Below, in pieces: positions 24,821 through 35,287 of a stretch of DNA of 64,000 nt. Origin of the DNA: Lepidodermella squamata (taxonomy: Eukaryota > Gastrotricha); NCBI GenBank assembly GCA_047495785.1, contig JBLDXI010000074.1:1302001-1366000 (forward strand). The letters run 5' to 3'. Position 1 is the first letter of the stretch, and every line of letters starts with the position of its first letter. The notes under the pieces were generated by a model. The model did no database searches. It worked only from the letters and a program-made list of their open reading frames with translations, and had not been told where the DNA came from. The translations under genes were made by a program, and so were the position numbers.

Positions 24821-26363
24821 TATTATTGTTTGCAAACAGCGAATCCCGGAAGAAAAGTGGCACGAATACCCGATGGAGATGAAAATCTCTCATTGGAAGA
24901 TATTCGCGGCATGTTTTGTTTCCTCAGGTTTGCACGTAGCGAAGATATAAACCTATTGGGAAAACCCTAAAAATTGGGAAATTGAAGAGAGGGTATCTTA
25001 GAATTCGGAAATATAGCAATAGGGTTCCGTTACATCTCGGTATATTGGTTATTTTTCTAGCCCTTTGTTTAATAACTCTTGGCGCTTCTGCTTGTTTACA
25101 TGTCAAATATTTTCAAGGCAGGATTCCTAAAAAACGAGCGAGCGATGCGAACTATACTTGGCGCTTTTCCACAGATTTCTGGGGCGAGAGGCACGGTGCA
25201 GGGCAGTTTTCTGACTCTGGAAAATCTATGGTGGCAAGGAATAACTTTGTGGTTCTTTGTGGTTCCAGCCCTTACTAGTCCAGTTTGTGACCTGGTTTCT
25301 TTAAAGAGAATGATTCAGTTGCATAATAATAGAGGAAATAACTCGAAGACGCGTGGCATCGAGCTTTGCGAAAGAGAACTGACCCTTCATCCCTTCTCCC
25401 TTCCGTTACTTCCCACACTTTATCCTTTCATGAGCGATACTTGATTTATAGCATGTCTCAATCCATAAAAATCCATCGAAGCAGCCCGAAGTATTGAAGG
25501 ATCTTGCGCTCGATAACAATTAGTATCGTGCTATCCCGGAGCAATAGAGATTTTCCTCACGCTGAATCCTCATCCACAGTATAAGTCAAATAAGCGTCCA
25601 ACATATCCGAGAAATGAATTCCTATCCAAGGTGTTTATCCAAGGTCCATATCAAATCCTTATTATATATCCTGAACAATCGTTTCATCTCCTCTATCCTC
25701 CACGCTCGTCTTACCTGCATTGTTGATCGAGTTTCCAACCATTGTCGAGGTATGGCTTGTAGTGCCCTTCGTGGTTCCAATCCCGACTAGTCCAGTTTGT
25801 GACTTGGTTTCCATAACCAGCATGATAACTGAGAGAAAAATTCCACGGCGTCGATTTTCCATGGCTCAGCAAAATTATCTCCCTGCTAAAGCGTTTGTGT
25901 GAGTTGATGTGTCTGTTTGGAAAATATGCCAAGGATGAGGCCGTTACCAAGGCTGAACGTAGAAACGCACCGCGGCTAGTCGATATCTGCGCATCGGATG
26001 CATGCATGTTTTAGACATTAATGCAGCTAATATTTGCGGGTTGCCAAGGCTGCATTTGTGAGGGGATGGTAAGGCTACGGGTAGTGCTTGAATAGCATTT
26101 CAGGCTCAGCAAAGCACAGAATAAGAAGAAGACTTTCAAGTTATCTAGCTGTATTGTTCGATTTAGCCTAGAATTGATAAAAATTCAAAACGTTCGAACT
26201 ATAGCGTTTTTGTTCATCATCATTCCCAAAAGCTAAAAAGGATACACATGAAGATGAAATTGACGTTCGCTACAATTGAAATCGCTTCTGTGGCAGTATT
26301 TCGCTGTATTAATTCTAGTTTCCGACACCAATTTATTATTTATTCATAAGTTTACAATAAGGA
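24821..26363. other. Intergenic region with a diverged direct repeat
   Basis: Two blocks of about 60 bp, near 25255-25314 and 25761-25820, share an identical 18-mer core (ACTAGTCCAGTTTGTGAC at 25274-25291 and 25786-25803) plus similar flanks. Short open frames pass through the repeats on both strands, but none has a signal peptide, domain or splice pattern that supports a gene. It may be a decayed duplicate or exon remnant. Confidence 0.4.
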
Positions 26364-27489
26364 TTATGAACCAAAAATGGATAGTTTCAATGCATATGTC
26401 ATGATCACCGTAATAATTGAGTACATTAGCCGGTGGGAGGCAGATTTATCCGGCTCGAAAGCGTACCGCTTCACTTTGCAAGCCTTCTCAACACTGACAA
26501 GCCAGTTGGACGAAAATTGCCGGCACATTCCTTCTGAGTACTCATCAACGAGCGAATCCTGAGGGTCTTCCATGCATTGGATGCAAACGTGGCTTTTCGC
26601 GCAGAATCTTGCTGTAGGTAGATGCTGCGTTGCTTCAGGATACAACCCACATTTCCCACTAGTTTGATTATACCGAGCTCCTTTGGCCACACACATCCGT
26701 CGCGTCTCAAATGTATGCCAAACATCGTCGATGATTGTTATCTCAATTTCGTTGGCTTTGAACGAATCACATACGCATCTGTTATTCAAGCAAGTCTGTA
26801 AGTTGGACCATCCACCAGGCAAAAATATGTTCCCACTCGCTGTACATTCACTTGTCCGCCGGCAAAAATCGCCAATTTCACGCTGAACACATCTTCCTAG
26901 ACTCTGGTCGAATTTTTCGAATAAATTGCTACAGACGCATTCATCATCCACGCATTTCATGCCAAAGCCTGGACAGCCGTCCGTAGAACAGTTCGAACTC
27001 AAGCCGCAGCCATTGCCAAACTTTTCGTAAATGCAAGTGACTTTTTTGGTTTGAAGATCACATTTAGCAAGAGGTAGAACTATGACTTCATTTTCGCCAC
27101 CAGTGCAAGGTTCGCCAACAAATGACTTGAAAATTGCTTAAGAAAAAGCGCATTGAGTTTGGGACACCAAGAAAAAGGATTAAAACATACTCATTTTACA
27201 TTTCCCTGAAATTACGGTGGCACAAGGGTGACAGGAGCAAGCTTTAGTTCTGCAGGCTGGTTTCTAACAAACTCTGTTTCAGATTAACGACCGCAAAGAG
27301 TTCGGATTACTTACAAGACCGGATGAAAAATCTTGACATTGCGAGTCTCCGGAGCAAGTGCTATTACTCAGGCAAGCTAATAAAAGGCTTGGGTGCTGAA
27401 AGAGGTTGCATTAGTGACTTACATTCGAAAAATATGCGCTGACCAACACTTAGCTCAACATGGAACAGTAACAACAAAATTAGGAGCAT
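26364..27489 (-). CDS. Secreted EB-like cysteine-rich protein A with GPI-like tail
   Basis: Exons from right to left are 27489-27423, 27376-27315, 27263-27200 and 27136-26364, about 320 residues. The signal peptide is MLLILLLLFHVELSVG. Two short cysteine modules follow, each on its own exon (CLSNSTCSGDSQC and CRTKACSCHPC). The large exon carries GNGCGLSSNC, then an EB-like module (CVCSNLFEKFDQSLGRC, REIGDFC) and further paired cysteines. The end is a hydrophobic stretch after SASH (MYSIITVIMTYALKLSIF), which looks like a GPI-anchor signal. It is the most downstream of three same-strand paralogues, only 109 bp after gene B. It lacks the intron that its paralogues have near the C-terminus. Function unknown; a surface-bound binding protein is inferred. 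Confidence 0.78.
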
Positions 27490-27598
27490 ACCTTTTTAAT
27501 GAAACACTTTTTCTTGTGGAAAAAGCCACACACCTGAAAATGCATCGTTTTTACTACAGAGTTTTCATGTGCCACGCTACAAGGTCAGTATAAATGCT

Positions 27599-28958
27599 TC
27601 ATATATTCTGTAAAACGTAGAAAAAATGCAAAAAAATTGATGGGATCAAACATAATTGTGGTGTAGTTAGCTGAGCTGCTGATGAAAATACGAACCGCTT
27701 GACTCCACAAGCCTTCTCAACGCTGGGTAGCCAATTCTTCGAAAATTTTCCTAAAATTAAAAGTAAGACAAATAACTGAAAAATGTGGTAGTAAACTTAC
27801 GACATTGGCCATTCCGGAATGTGTTGAAATGAGGTAAGTCGGCATCTTCAGGACAACCGGCGCAAAAATGGGATTTCTCACAAAATCTCGAGTCTGGTAA
27901 ATACTGATGTTGTACCGGATCGCCTAATGTGCATTGCTCCGTGACAGCCAAATCAACGATTGCATCTCGAATGACGCACAACTTTCGCGTTTCAAACGTG
28001 TACCATTCCGGATTGAATACTGTAACCTGCGTCTCGATACTTTTCGTCAAATCACACGCGCATTTGCCAGCTATTTCGTCGCAGATTAGGAAATTAGTCC
28101 AATCATGGGGCAGCAGGAAGCTGCCGTAGCCATTCGCTGCGCACTCTTCGTCCATCGTGCAATTATCACCGATTTGCCGCGGCGCACATCGTCCTTTGTT
28201 GTAGTCGAACTTGTCAAAAACGTTCTTGCAGACACACTTATTGTCGCGACAGGTAAGGCTAGTGCTTTGGCAGCCTTCTTTATCGCAGTTCGACCCCGGA
28301 CCGCATCCATTTCCTTGCCGCTCAACGCAGGTTACCTTGTTGGAGAGTGGGTTGCAGAAAGCAGTTGGAATCGTGATGATTTCATACGGACTCCCAGTAC
28401 ATGGCTCGTCAAGTGAAGTAATGTATGTCACTGAATAAGAGTGGAAACTCAAAAATTCAGGAAACTGCGATATGCGATATTTGATATTTTTTTCTACGTT
28501 AGCTTTCGCTGAGCATGTTCCTGCTCTGTGAGACTTTTGCCGATATTCCAGAAATTCCTTGGCAGTGGGTACTCCCAGTGTTTGAATCGATTTAGTTGAT
28601 ATATTCGATGAAAACCTCACCTTTGTTACAGGATCTACCATCCAAAGATAGCTTGTAGCAAGGTTTACACATGCACGCATTTTTCTTGCATATTGGTTGC
28701 TTTTTAAAACATGAATAGTTAGTCATTTAGCAAAATTCTTATTCCGTGATTACCAATCCGGTGTATGTTTCACAATACGCATTCGCTACGCAACTTGAAT
28801 TTGTTTGGCAGATTCCTATATTGGGAATTTTCGGAATAAATTACAGAAAAAATAAAATGCGACTCACCTCCGACTCGGCTCTGCGATAAGCACGATGATT
28901 GAAAGCAAAGGTAAAGAAAACAAATTATTAATCCAACTAGGTTAAATCGATTATTCAT
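27599..28958 (-). CDS. Secreted EB-like cysteine-rich protein B
   Basis: Exons from right to left are 28958-28868, 28815-28754, 28699-28621, 28430-27801 and 27750-27599, all joining in frame. The start MNNRFNLVGLIICFLYLCF is a signal peptide; a farther upstream in-frame Met would add a second hydrophobic stretch and is less likely. Modules match gene A one for one: CQTNSSCVANAYC, CKKNACMCKPC, GNGCGPGSNC, then CVCKNVFDKFDYNKGRC with RQIGDNC. The last exon encodes SVEKACGVKRFVF and a short hydrophobic end (LCLIPSIFLHFFYVL), a weaker GPI-like signal than in A, C and D. The conserved exon phases show that the family arose by gene duplication. Confidence 0.78.
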
Positions 28959-29213
28959 GGTTTGACATGCCTCAAAAAGCCAGCCGGATGCTATGAATAA
29001 GACAGCGAGCCCGAAAAGCGCGTGACTTTGTTTAGAATTGCGCATGTTTGCTGACTATAACGAGTAATATATATTCTTTGGTTTTGTGTGCACACCTTGG
29101 CGCGCGGTATCAATGGCAAAAAGACTGATCATGGACACGTGGTTTTTACTGTATAAACATGGTGTCGCTTTTCCGGCCGCCACTTTGAGGCGACGCCTCG
29201 GAGGAACAGACAT

Positions 29214-31106
29214 TTACAGCGACAAAGTGACAATGAAAACAACGGTAGTTATGACGTTGGCAAACTGGCGCCATTTAGCCGCCCGAGTGGTTGATGACGC
29301 TCTCGAGTAGATGAAATGCTTGATTCCGCACGCTCGCTCCTCACTAAGCAGCCAATCAGGATCGTACTTTCCTGAAATCAAGAGGCATGCTAAATTTACG
29401 CACAATGTGATGTAACAAGACCAAAGGCTTGTCTCAAAATTCAAAATGCAGTGGTGATGATTCGAAATTTGAAATCTAGTTTCGATTGATGAATAGTTAT
29501 CTTAGTAGCGCATGTAAAGTGAATTAAGCTTGCGCGATTTCAATAACACGGCTTAAAAAATGAGATGAGAAAAATGAGAAAAAGAGTGAAATCTCGAAAA
29601 TTTCCTATAAATTGATGCTGCGATCTGAAATCGTTTGCAGGAGAAATTAGAAGCTCATTCTTGAAAAATGGCTGTAAGAGGATTCTCGCATCATCCTTTT
29701 AGGCGTGAATACAGGTGTGAAGTAAACATTGCCATCTACGCATGCTCATTATTCAAGGACGTTCCAGAAACCAACCGGAAACTCCTATGTTCTAGAAGAC
29801 ATGCACATGTCTGCTGATCAACATGTTTAGGATGGTTAGTGGTTAGAATGCACAATTGGTTGCTGTTATGCCCATGTCATTAGAGCCTAGAGCCAAGAAT
29901 TGCAGTTTTACTTCATCGATGAGACTCCTGTTTTCCCTATCCAATAAAGTGTCCTTCTCAAAATCGGGAATGCGGAAATCTTACGGCATAGTCCATTGCT
30001 GAATCCGTCGAAATCTGTCCGGCTCCATTCGTCAATGCAAGTGAAGCAAATGTAAGCTTTTCCGCAAAAGCGCGAATCAACTAGATGCTGTCGTTCTTCT
30101 GGCTGCAAAAACCGTGTACACACGCCGTTCGTCAAGTCAACCGAAGCCCCCTTAACAACACACATGCGCCTGGTTTCGTAAACTCGCCACTCGGAGTTGA
30201 AAACTGCGATTTGCGTCTCAAAACTCCGCTGCATGTCACAGACACACCGGCCTCGGATGCAGAGTTGAAAATTCTCCCAGTCTCGAGGGAAAGTGTCGTG
30301 ATTTGTCCCATTTCCAGCGCAGTCACGGTGGGAGGAACAGCTATCGCCAACCTGCCGCGAGATGCATTTACCGCGGCTCATGTCGTAGTACTCGAAATCA
30401 TTCTTGCAAACGCATTCATTTTTCACGCATTTCAGATTCAAACCACGGCAGCCGTATTCGCGGCAATTCTGGCCTGGGCTGCAGCCGTTTCCTTGAGATT
30501 GAACACAGACCACCTGTTGCAGTGTCAAGCTGCAGTAGGCATTAGGAATGGTGATGACTTCATCGACATCGCCGGTGCAATAAGCTCCAAGTTTCGTAAC
30601 ATAGCGCACTAGGTTTTAAATAATGAAATAATGGCAGGAGGCGATATTGGTAATAACCTTACATTTTTGACAAGTTCTCGTTGAAATATCCATTCTATGG
30701 CAAGGCTTACAGGTGCAAGCCTTGATTTCGCATTTAGGTTCCTGATGGGTCGAAATTTCCTGATTTCTTTGATTGATTTGAAAACTTGACTTACAAAACC
30801 GCTGAATGTTTCGCAGTAAGAATTTGCAGTGCAGTTGGCGTCGACTTGGCATTCTGAACATGAGATAATTTAGTTATAGCGAAAAATAGCTGAGACATGC
30901 GAAGCTGTGGGAAAATGGTGGGAAAGAGTTTGCAATAGAATAATAGGGAAACAATTCTACAAATAATGATTGAGGTCCTACAATCAATTTTGCATTCATC
31001 GTCAAATAGGAAAGATCTATTGCTACAAAATCTTACCATCCATTATTTCTTGACAAGACGCGAATCCCAGGTGAATAGAAAGTAGAGCAAAAGCTAGCTT
31101 TATCAT
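29214..31106 (-). CDS. Secreted EB-like cysteine-rich protein C with GPI-like tail
   Basis: Exons from right to left are 31106-31037, 30853-30795, 30741-30663, 30608-29985 and 29371-29214. The signal peptide is MIKLAFALLSIHLGFASC. The modules follow the family order: CQVDANCTANSYC, CEIKACTCKPC, GNGCSPGQNC, CVCKNDFEYYDMSRGKC with RQVGDSC. The last exon is separated by an intron of about 610 bp. It ends in a Ser/Ala/Thr spacer and a hydrophobic stretch (FANVITTVVFIVTLSL) typical of a GPI-attachment signal. It is the first gene of the A-B-C set on this strand, 255 bp before B. EB-type modules are known from secreted nematode proteins; the ligand is not known. Confidence 0.78.
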
Positions 31107-31487
31107 AATAATATGAAAAAGAATAAATTATTACTGCTCAAGAAAGAAGAAAGCAATCTTGATGGTATCGTGACCAAATCCAACGGTATTCTCTCATCGA
31201 AAAGGGCCAAAATCAATAATGAATAATCGCTTGGCCCGAGTGAAAAGCACGGTGATGTATCGCTTATTACAGCTGGCAAAAAAATAAGTCCTTAGATCAA
31301 AAGGGAAGTAAAATATACCAATACTTAGCTTGACCAAATCTCAATTATTAATCGGCACGCTCCAATCAATGTTTGCCGCAAAATTAAGGGCACAGCTCTC
31401 ATCGCATGTAATAATGCATCAGATCGATCTAAGCAGATTGGTAGGTGTATCTACGTGGTTTTTTAGAGTACTTTTCATTCCACAAGA
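31107..31487. other. Shared upstream region between EB-like gene C and the fusion glycosyltransferase gene
   Basis: These 381 bp separate two divergently transcribed genes and should contain both promoters. No recognisable motif was found. Confidence 0.5.
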
Positions 31488-33875
31488 ATGCGATTGAGTC
31501 TAATTTACGAAAGAGCGAGACGATCGCACAAGTTGTACCCGATTACTGCCTGCCTAGCTATCAGCTTTTTCCTGATTATTCTTGCTAATTACCGGTTAGC
31601 ATCTGAGCCTAATGAGTCGAGATTTTCACCCTTTCCAGACGAATCTATCCTCGCGAAACAGAAACCACTCAAGAACAGTGCAGCAAGCCTGATTGCCGAA
31701 AAGCCAACCCCTCCGAACGTAATTCTGCCACCAAATGTAGTCTTAGTCCCAATCGTCCGGCCAGAATCATCCTACGCCCTTAAAGTTGCAGTTCTTATCG
31801 TGGCGATGAATCTGGGCTCCATGGAGGAGGCGTTTAACGTCATTCTATCAGGCCATGCATTCTTTGAGAGCGAACTAGGCAACGCCTATGCGACTTACTA
31901 CGTTTTCATGAACGAAGATGGCATTTCTCTGAGTATCATGGAGAACCATTTGGGCTCAGATCTCTCGAGGCGCGTTAAATTAGTCTTTATCGGTGACAGA
32001 GACCTTACGCAGGCTTCATACGACGACGCTCCGCTGAGATGTACGATTTACCTTAAATCAGAGCTTCTGCTAAGGTTTAACAGGGTAACTATTGATTACA
32101 AAACACTTTCTCTTCTATTCAAGACTCTAATGAAAGACATAACTTTGAAATTAGTAATGAAGCTTTGTTTGAGCAATTGCCTCTGATAATATATGAAGAA
32201 TTTGCACTTGATTTTTGTATTTCAGACCTACGACATGATATTTTCCGTCGACATTTCCATGCGATTTCGGGCCAAGTTCACTAAGGAATTGGAAGACAAT
32301 AATGCCGGCTTCCTGGCCAGGACGAAAAAGGCGAAAGAGCCTGTTCTGAAGCTAACTCTACCTCAATCAATTTTTGCGTTGGAACACCCTGATTACATAA
32401 CTTCCTCTCACGAGCTCGATGGGGTTGATCAAGAGGAAGCGGACTTGGAGAGGAACAAAGTACGCCTGAAATTCCCATTCGAAACCTCAAATCGTAAATC
32501 ATGTGGCTATGTGCCCAAATCAAGAGCTGAGAGCGTTAAATACTACTACAGCAGCTTGGTTTTTGGCGGGAAACCAAACGACTTCCTATCAATGTGCAGC
32601 AGCCTCGCCGACTGTCGCCAGCACGATTTGAATATCGGAATTTTCTACATTGACAACAATGAGATTTACCTGAATGCATACCTTCACAATATCACGACGT
32701 CTTCACCGCTTTCGAACGGCTTGGACAAGATTATCGGGCCGAAGAGTGCGCAAACTACAGATGATGAGATTAACTATGAAAATTATCGTAAAAGCCTAAA
32801 ACAATTTCGGGTCGCCCTAAGAAGTGTTCCGGAAAGCTTGAATTGCAAAAAGCTCGAACCCCTGACAAGTGATTTCTTGTCGAGTCTTGCAGATGAAAAC
32901 GCGACGGTGGCTGAACTGGAGTTCAAATATTTTGCCCCAATAGCAGAGCTGTTGAAGACTTCAAAAAGCGACTGCCCTGTTAAATTTCTCATCTATTCGT
33001 GCAGCCAAAATTATTGCGGGAATTTGAATGCCCAAATTCGAGGTATGGTTACTGCGGCCTGGCTAGCTATAACATCAGGTCGAATTTTCAACGTCGACGG
33101 GACACAAAACTCGAAGTTATCGGACTTTTTCGAATTAAACAGCCATTTCTATTCTGGGATAGATCATGAGGTTTACTCTCAGCATTTTAACATTGCGGCC
33201 AACAAATCACGAAGGGTCTATCTCAAGAGCAGCCTGGTGAATCTGACGCAAAGATTCAATTCTTTGCAATCGGTGACAGATTTCATCGCCCTTCCGAATC
33301 AAATTGCATCCGCCAATCAATATTTCAGCTCAGCAATTCTGAAGAAGGTCTTTGGACGGCCGAAACAAAGACTCATCGATTTGTTCAACCGCTGTGTGGT
33401 GAATACATCCCCTCTCGACTGGAATTCCTCTTACAAAATTGGAGTCGAGTTAAGTAAATCGGATTCAGTGGACATTAATTGCTACACAAACGAAATTGTT
33501 CGAATTTTTAGCGCAGAGACGATAAATGAGCGGACAATTGTGGTTTTTGTTATCTCTGACCATGAAGAAATACCCCGGGACTTGCAAACTGCAATTTTAA
33601 ATCATTCTTACACTGCAAAATCTGAAAAGCTAGTGGGAGTGTACTCAATCGGCCAAGCGAAAAGTTCAAACATGTTGCCAAATGCGGATCGACATGCGAA
33701 GGATACTCCTGACGATAAGACTGAAGCTCATCAATACCTCAATTGGCTGGCATTTACTCGAATGGATAGACTGATCATCGCAGAACATGGCCTCGGCGAA
33801 ACTGCGGCTCTCTTTTCACTCCGGCCTGCCTTTATACTAGAAAATAGCCGGAAATGTGCAATTTCTTTGTTATGA
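31488..33875 (+). CDS. Fusion of a GT6-like and a GDR/fucosyltransferase-like domain, likely pseudoenzyme
   Basis: Exons 31488-32084 and 32226-33875 encode 748 residues without a stop. The N-terminus is a short basic tail and a signal anchor (ITACLAISFFLIILANY), as in Golgi type II glycosyltransferases. Residues about 95-350 align with the neighbouring GT6 genes (VAVLIVAM; FSVDISMRF; SLVFGGKPNDFL), and the intron falls where the GT6 genes have theirs. Residues about 445-748 align with the GDR family (KFLIYSCSQNYCGN, IRGMVTAAWLAI, YKIGVEL, LGETAALF). Key sites are altered: DxD is DIS, the WHDESHLN block is IDNNEIYLN, GDR is NAQ, and the IGVQIR arginine is replaced. Both halves are probably catalytically weak or dead, yet the frame is intact, so a structural or regulatory role is inferred. 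Confidence 0.75.
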
Positions 33876-33883
33876 GTCGTGTT

Positions 33884-33889
33884 AATAAA
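33884..33889 (+). terminator. Polyadenylation signal of the fusion gene
   Basis: AATAAA starts only nine bases after the stop codon, implying a very short 3' UTR. The same tight arrangement is seen after the GT6 gene at 34 kb and the three GDR genes at 47-53 kb. Confidence 0.6.
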
Positions 33890-34072
33890 CGCATGGATGA
33901 AATTTGCTCAGGCTCATCTTTTCTAGTATTTAAATGCTTGAGCTACATTTTAGTTTAGTTTTCTCGCGGTGGAGAGAAAACAATAGCTAACGTTCGTTGC
34001 AGCTACGAAGTACTTAATGAGTTTTTTGGGCTTTTTGGCTATATATGTGAATATTTTAGCATCAGCTGCTCC

Positions 34073-35095
34073 ATGGTTATAATTTCTATATTTTCTCACC
34101 GCTTATCGGCGAAATGGTTGAAGGCTCTGATAGTTTTAATATTTGTCGGCTTAATTTTGCTAATGATCTCTGATAAGCCAATGAATTCAGAAGCTTTGAA
34201 TTTGAAGCTCAAAAAACTCAAAAACCAAAGCTCAATGGATTTCGGCGAAGTAGTGAACATTGGTTTTTTAATCATGGCAACTAGCCAGTACGCTGCTTTG
34301 ACACCACGCATGATTGAATCAGCCCGAAAATACCTCAATTTTACAACACACGAAACTCGTGGTACAAAACATCGGATATTTTACTTTATTTTCACGGATA
34401 AGTTGGACGACATTGCGAATGGTAGCGATGTGCTCGGGATCTATCAGAAGCGGCTCAGTTGGCCTTCAGTCACCTTATTAAGAAACTCAATCTACCTAAA
34501 TTCAGCGAATATTTACGAGGAACTGGTACAGAACTAAATTAGTACTTTATCCGATTTACATATAAATTCTTGGTTTCAGAGCATTGATTATCTGTTTTCA
34601 ATAGACTCAGATATGCTTTTTGAGTCTCACGTTGGTTCGGAGATCCTAGGCGACCTTGTTGGAGCCCTGCATCCTGGCTACTATATGTACCACAACAACC
34701 GAGATTTTCCATTCGAGCGCCACTGGGGCGAATCGTGCGCCGCTATTCCCGAAACTGACACGAGAGCAAATCGCTACTTTTACGGTGCGATTTTCGGTGG
34801 GAAGCGGCTGAATTTTCTGGAGCTATGTTATGCGACTACGAAATGCATAAAAGAGGACATGGACCGAGGCGTTTTAGCCGAATGGCACGATGAGTCTCAT
34901 TTGAATCGATATTTTTTAGACCATCCGCCTACTTTGGTACTCTCACCAGCTTACTGCTACCCCACAATATATTCGCTGCCGTTTGAAAGAAAAATTGTTG
35001 TCCTGGCAAAAGACCATGATGCGATTAGAGGAACGCGGTCTATGAGGAGATTGCTTTCAGATTTGTATTGGTATTTGAGGAGCTTCGTAGTGTAG
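34073..35095 (+). CDS. GT6-family glycosyltransferase 1 (ABO/alpha-1,3-galactosyltransferase-like)
   Basis: Exons 34073-34525 and 34580-35095 encode 322 residues, the normal size for GT6. The N-terminal basic tail and hydrophobic anchor (ALIVLIFVGLILLMI) fit a type II Golgi protein. Family landmarks are in order: NIGFLIMATSQYA, the FTD motif in YFIFTD, the metal/nucleotide-sugar DxD as SIDSDM, GALHPGYY, FPFERH, YGAIFGGK, WHDESHLNRYF and LSPAYCYP, then KDHDAIRG. In the vertebrate enzymes the glutamate of WHDESHLN is catalytic and is kept here. The family transfers Gal or GalNAc alpha-1,3 to a beta-galactoside; the donor and acceptor cannot be told from sequence alone. AATAAA lies about 18 bases after the stop. 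The match to GT6 is strong by motif order but was made without a database search. Confidence 0.85.
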
Positions 35096-35112
35096 CCTGG
35101 TGGTGCCGGTCA

Positions 35113-35118
35113 AATAAA
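35113..35118 (+). terminator. Polyadenylation signal of GT6 gene 1
   Basis: AATAAA about 18 bases after the stop codon of the gene at 34073-35095. Confidence 0.55.
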
Positions 35119-35287
35119 AGCGCTTAATTACGTAAGGGTTCAACATGATAATTTATTGATCTCCATTGAAGCAATAAACAGGCTTTTATAACACGCTCCA
35201 CGAGTTATTCCTTCATGAGTTTTCTAAGAGTTTCATATATCGTCAGTATGCGATTATAGAATTTTCAGATCCACCGCCTGATTTATT

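Noticed and set aside
25711-26007. 98-codon minus-strand frame (motif DWNHEGHYKPYLDNG)
   Set aside because: Looks protein-like in part, but overlaps the diverged direct repeat, lacks a signal peptide and shows no exon partner.
28621-28680. Start of the long minus frame at 28680 as a gene start
   Set aside because: The segment belongs to another frame: it is the CKKNACMCKPC exon of EB gene B, joined by splicing to the large exon at 28430.
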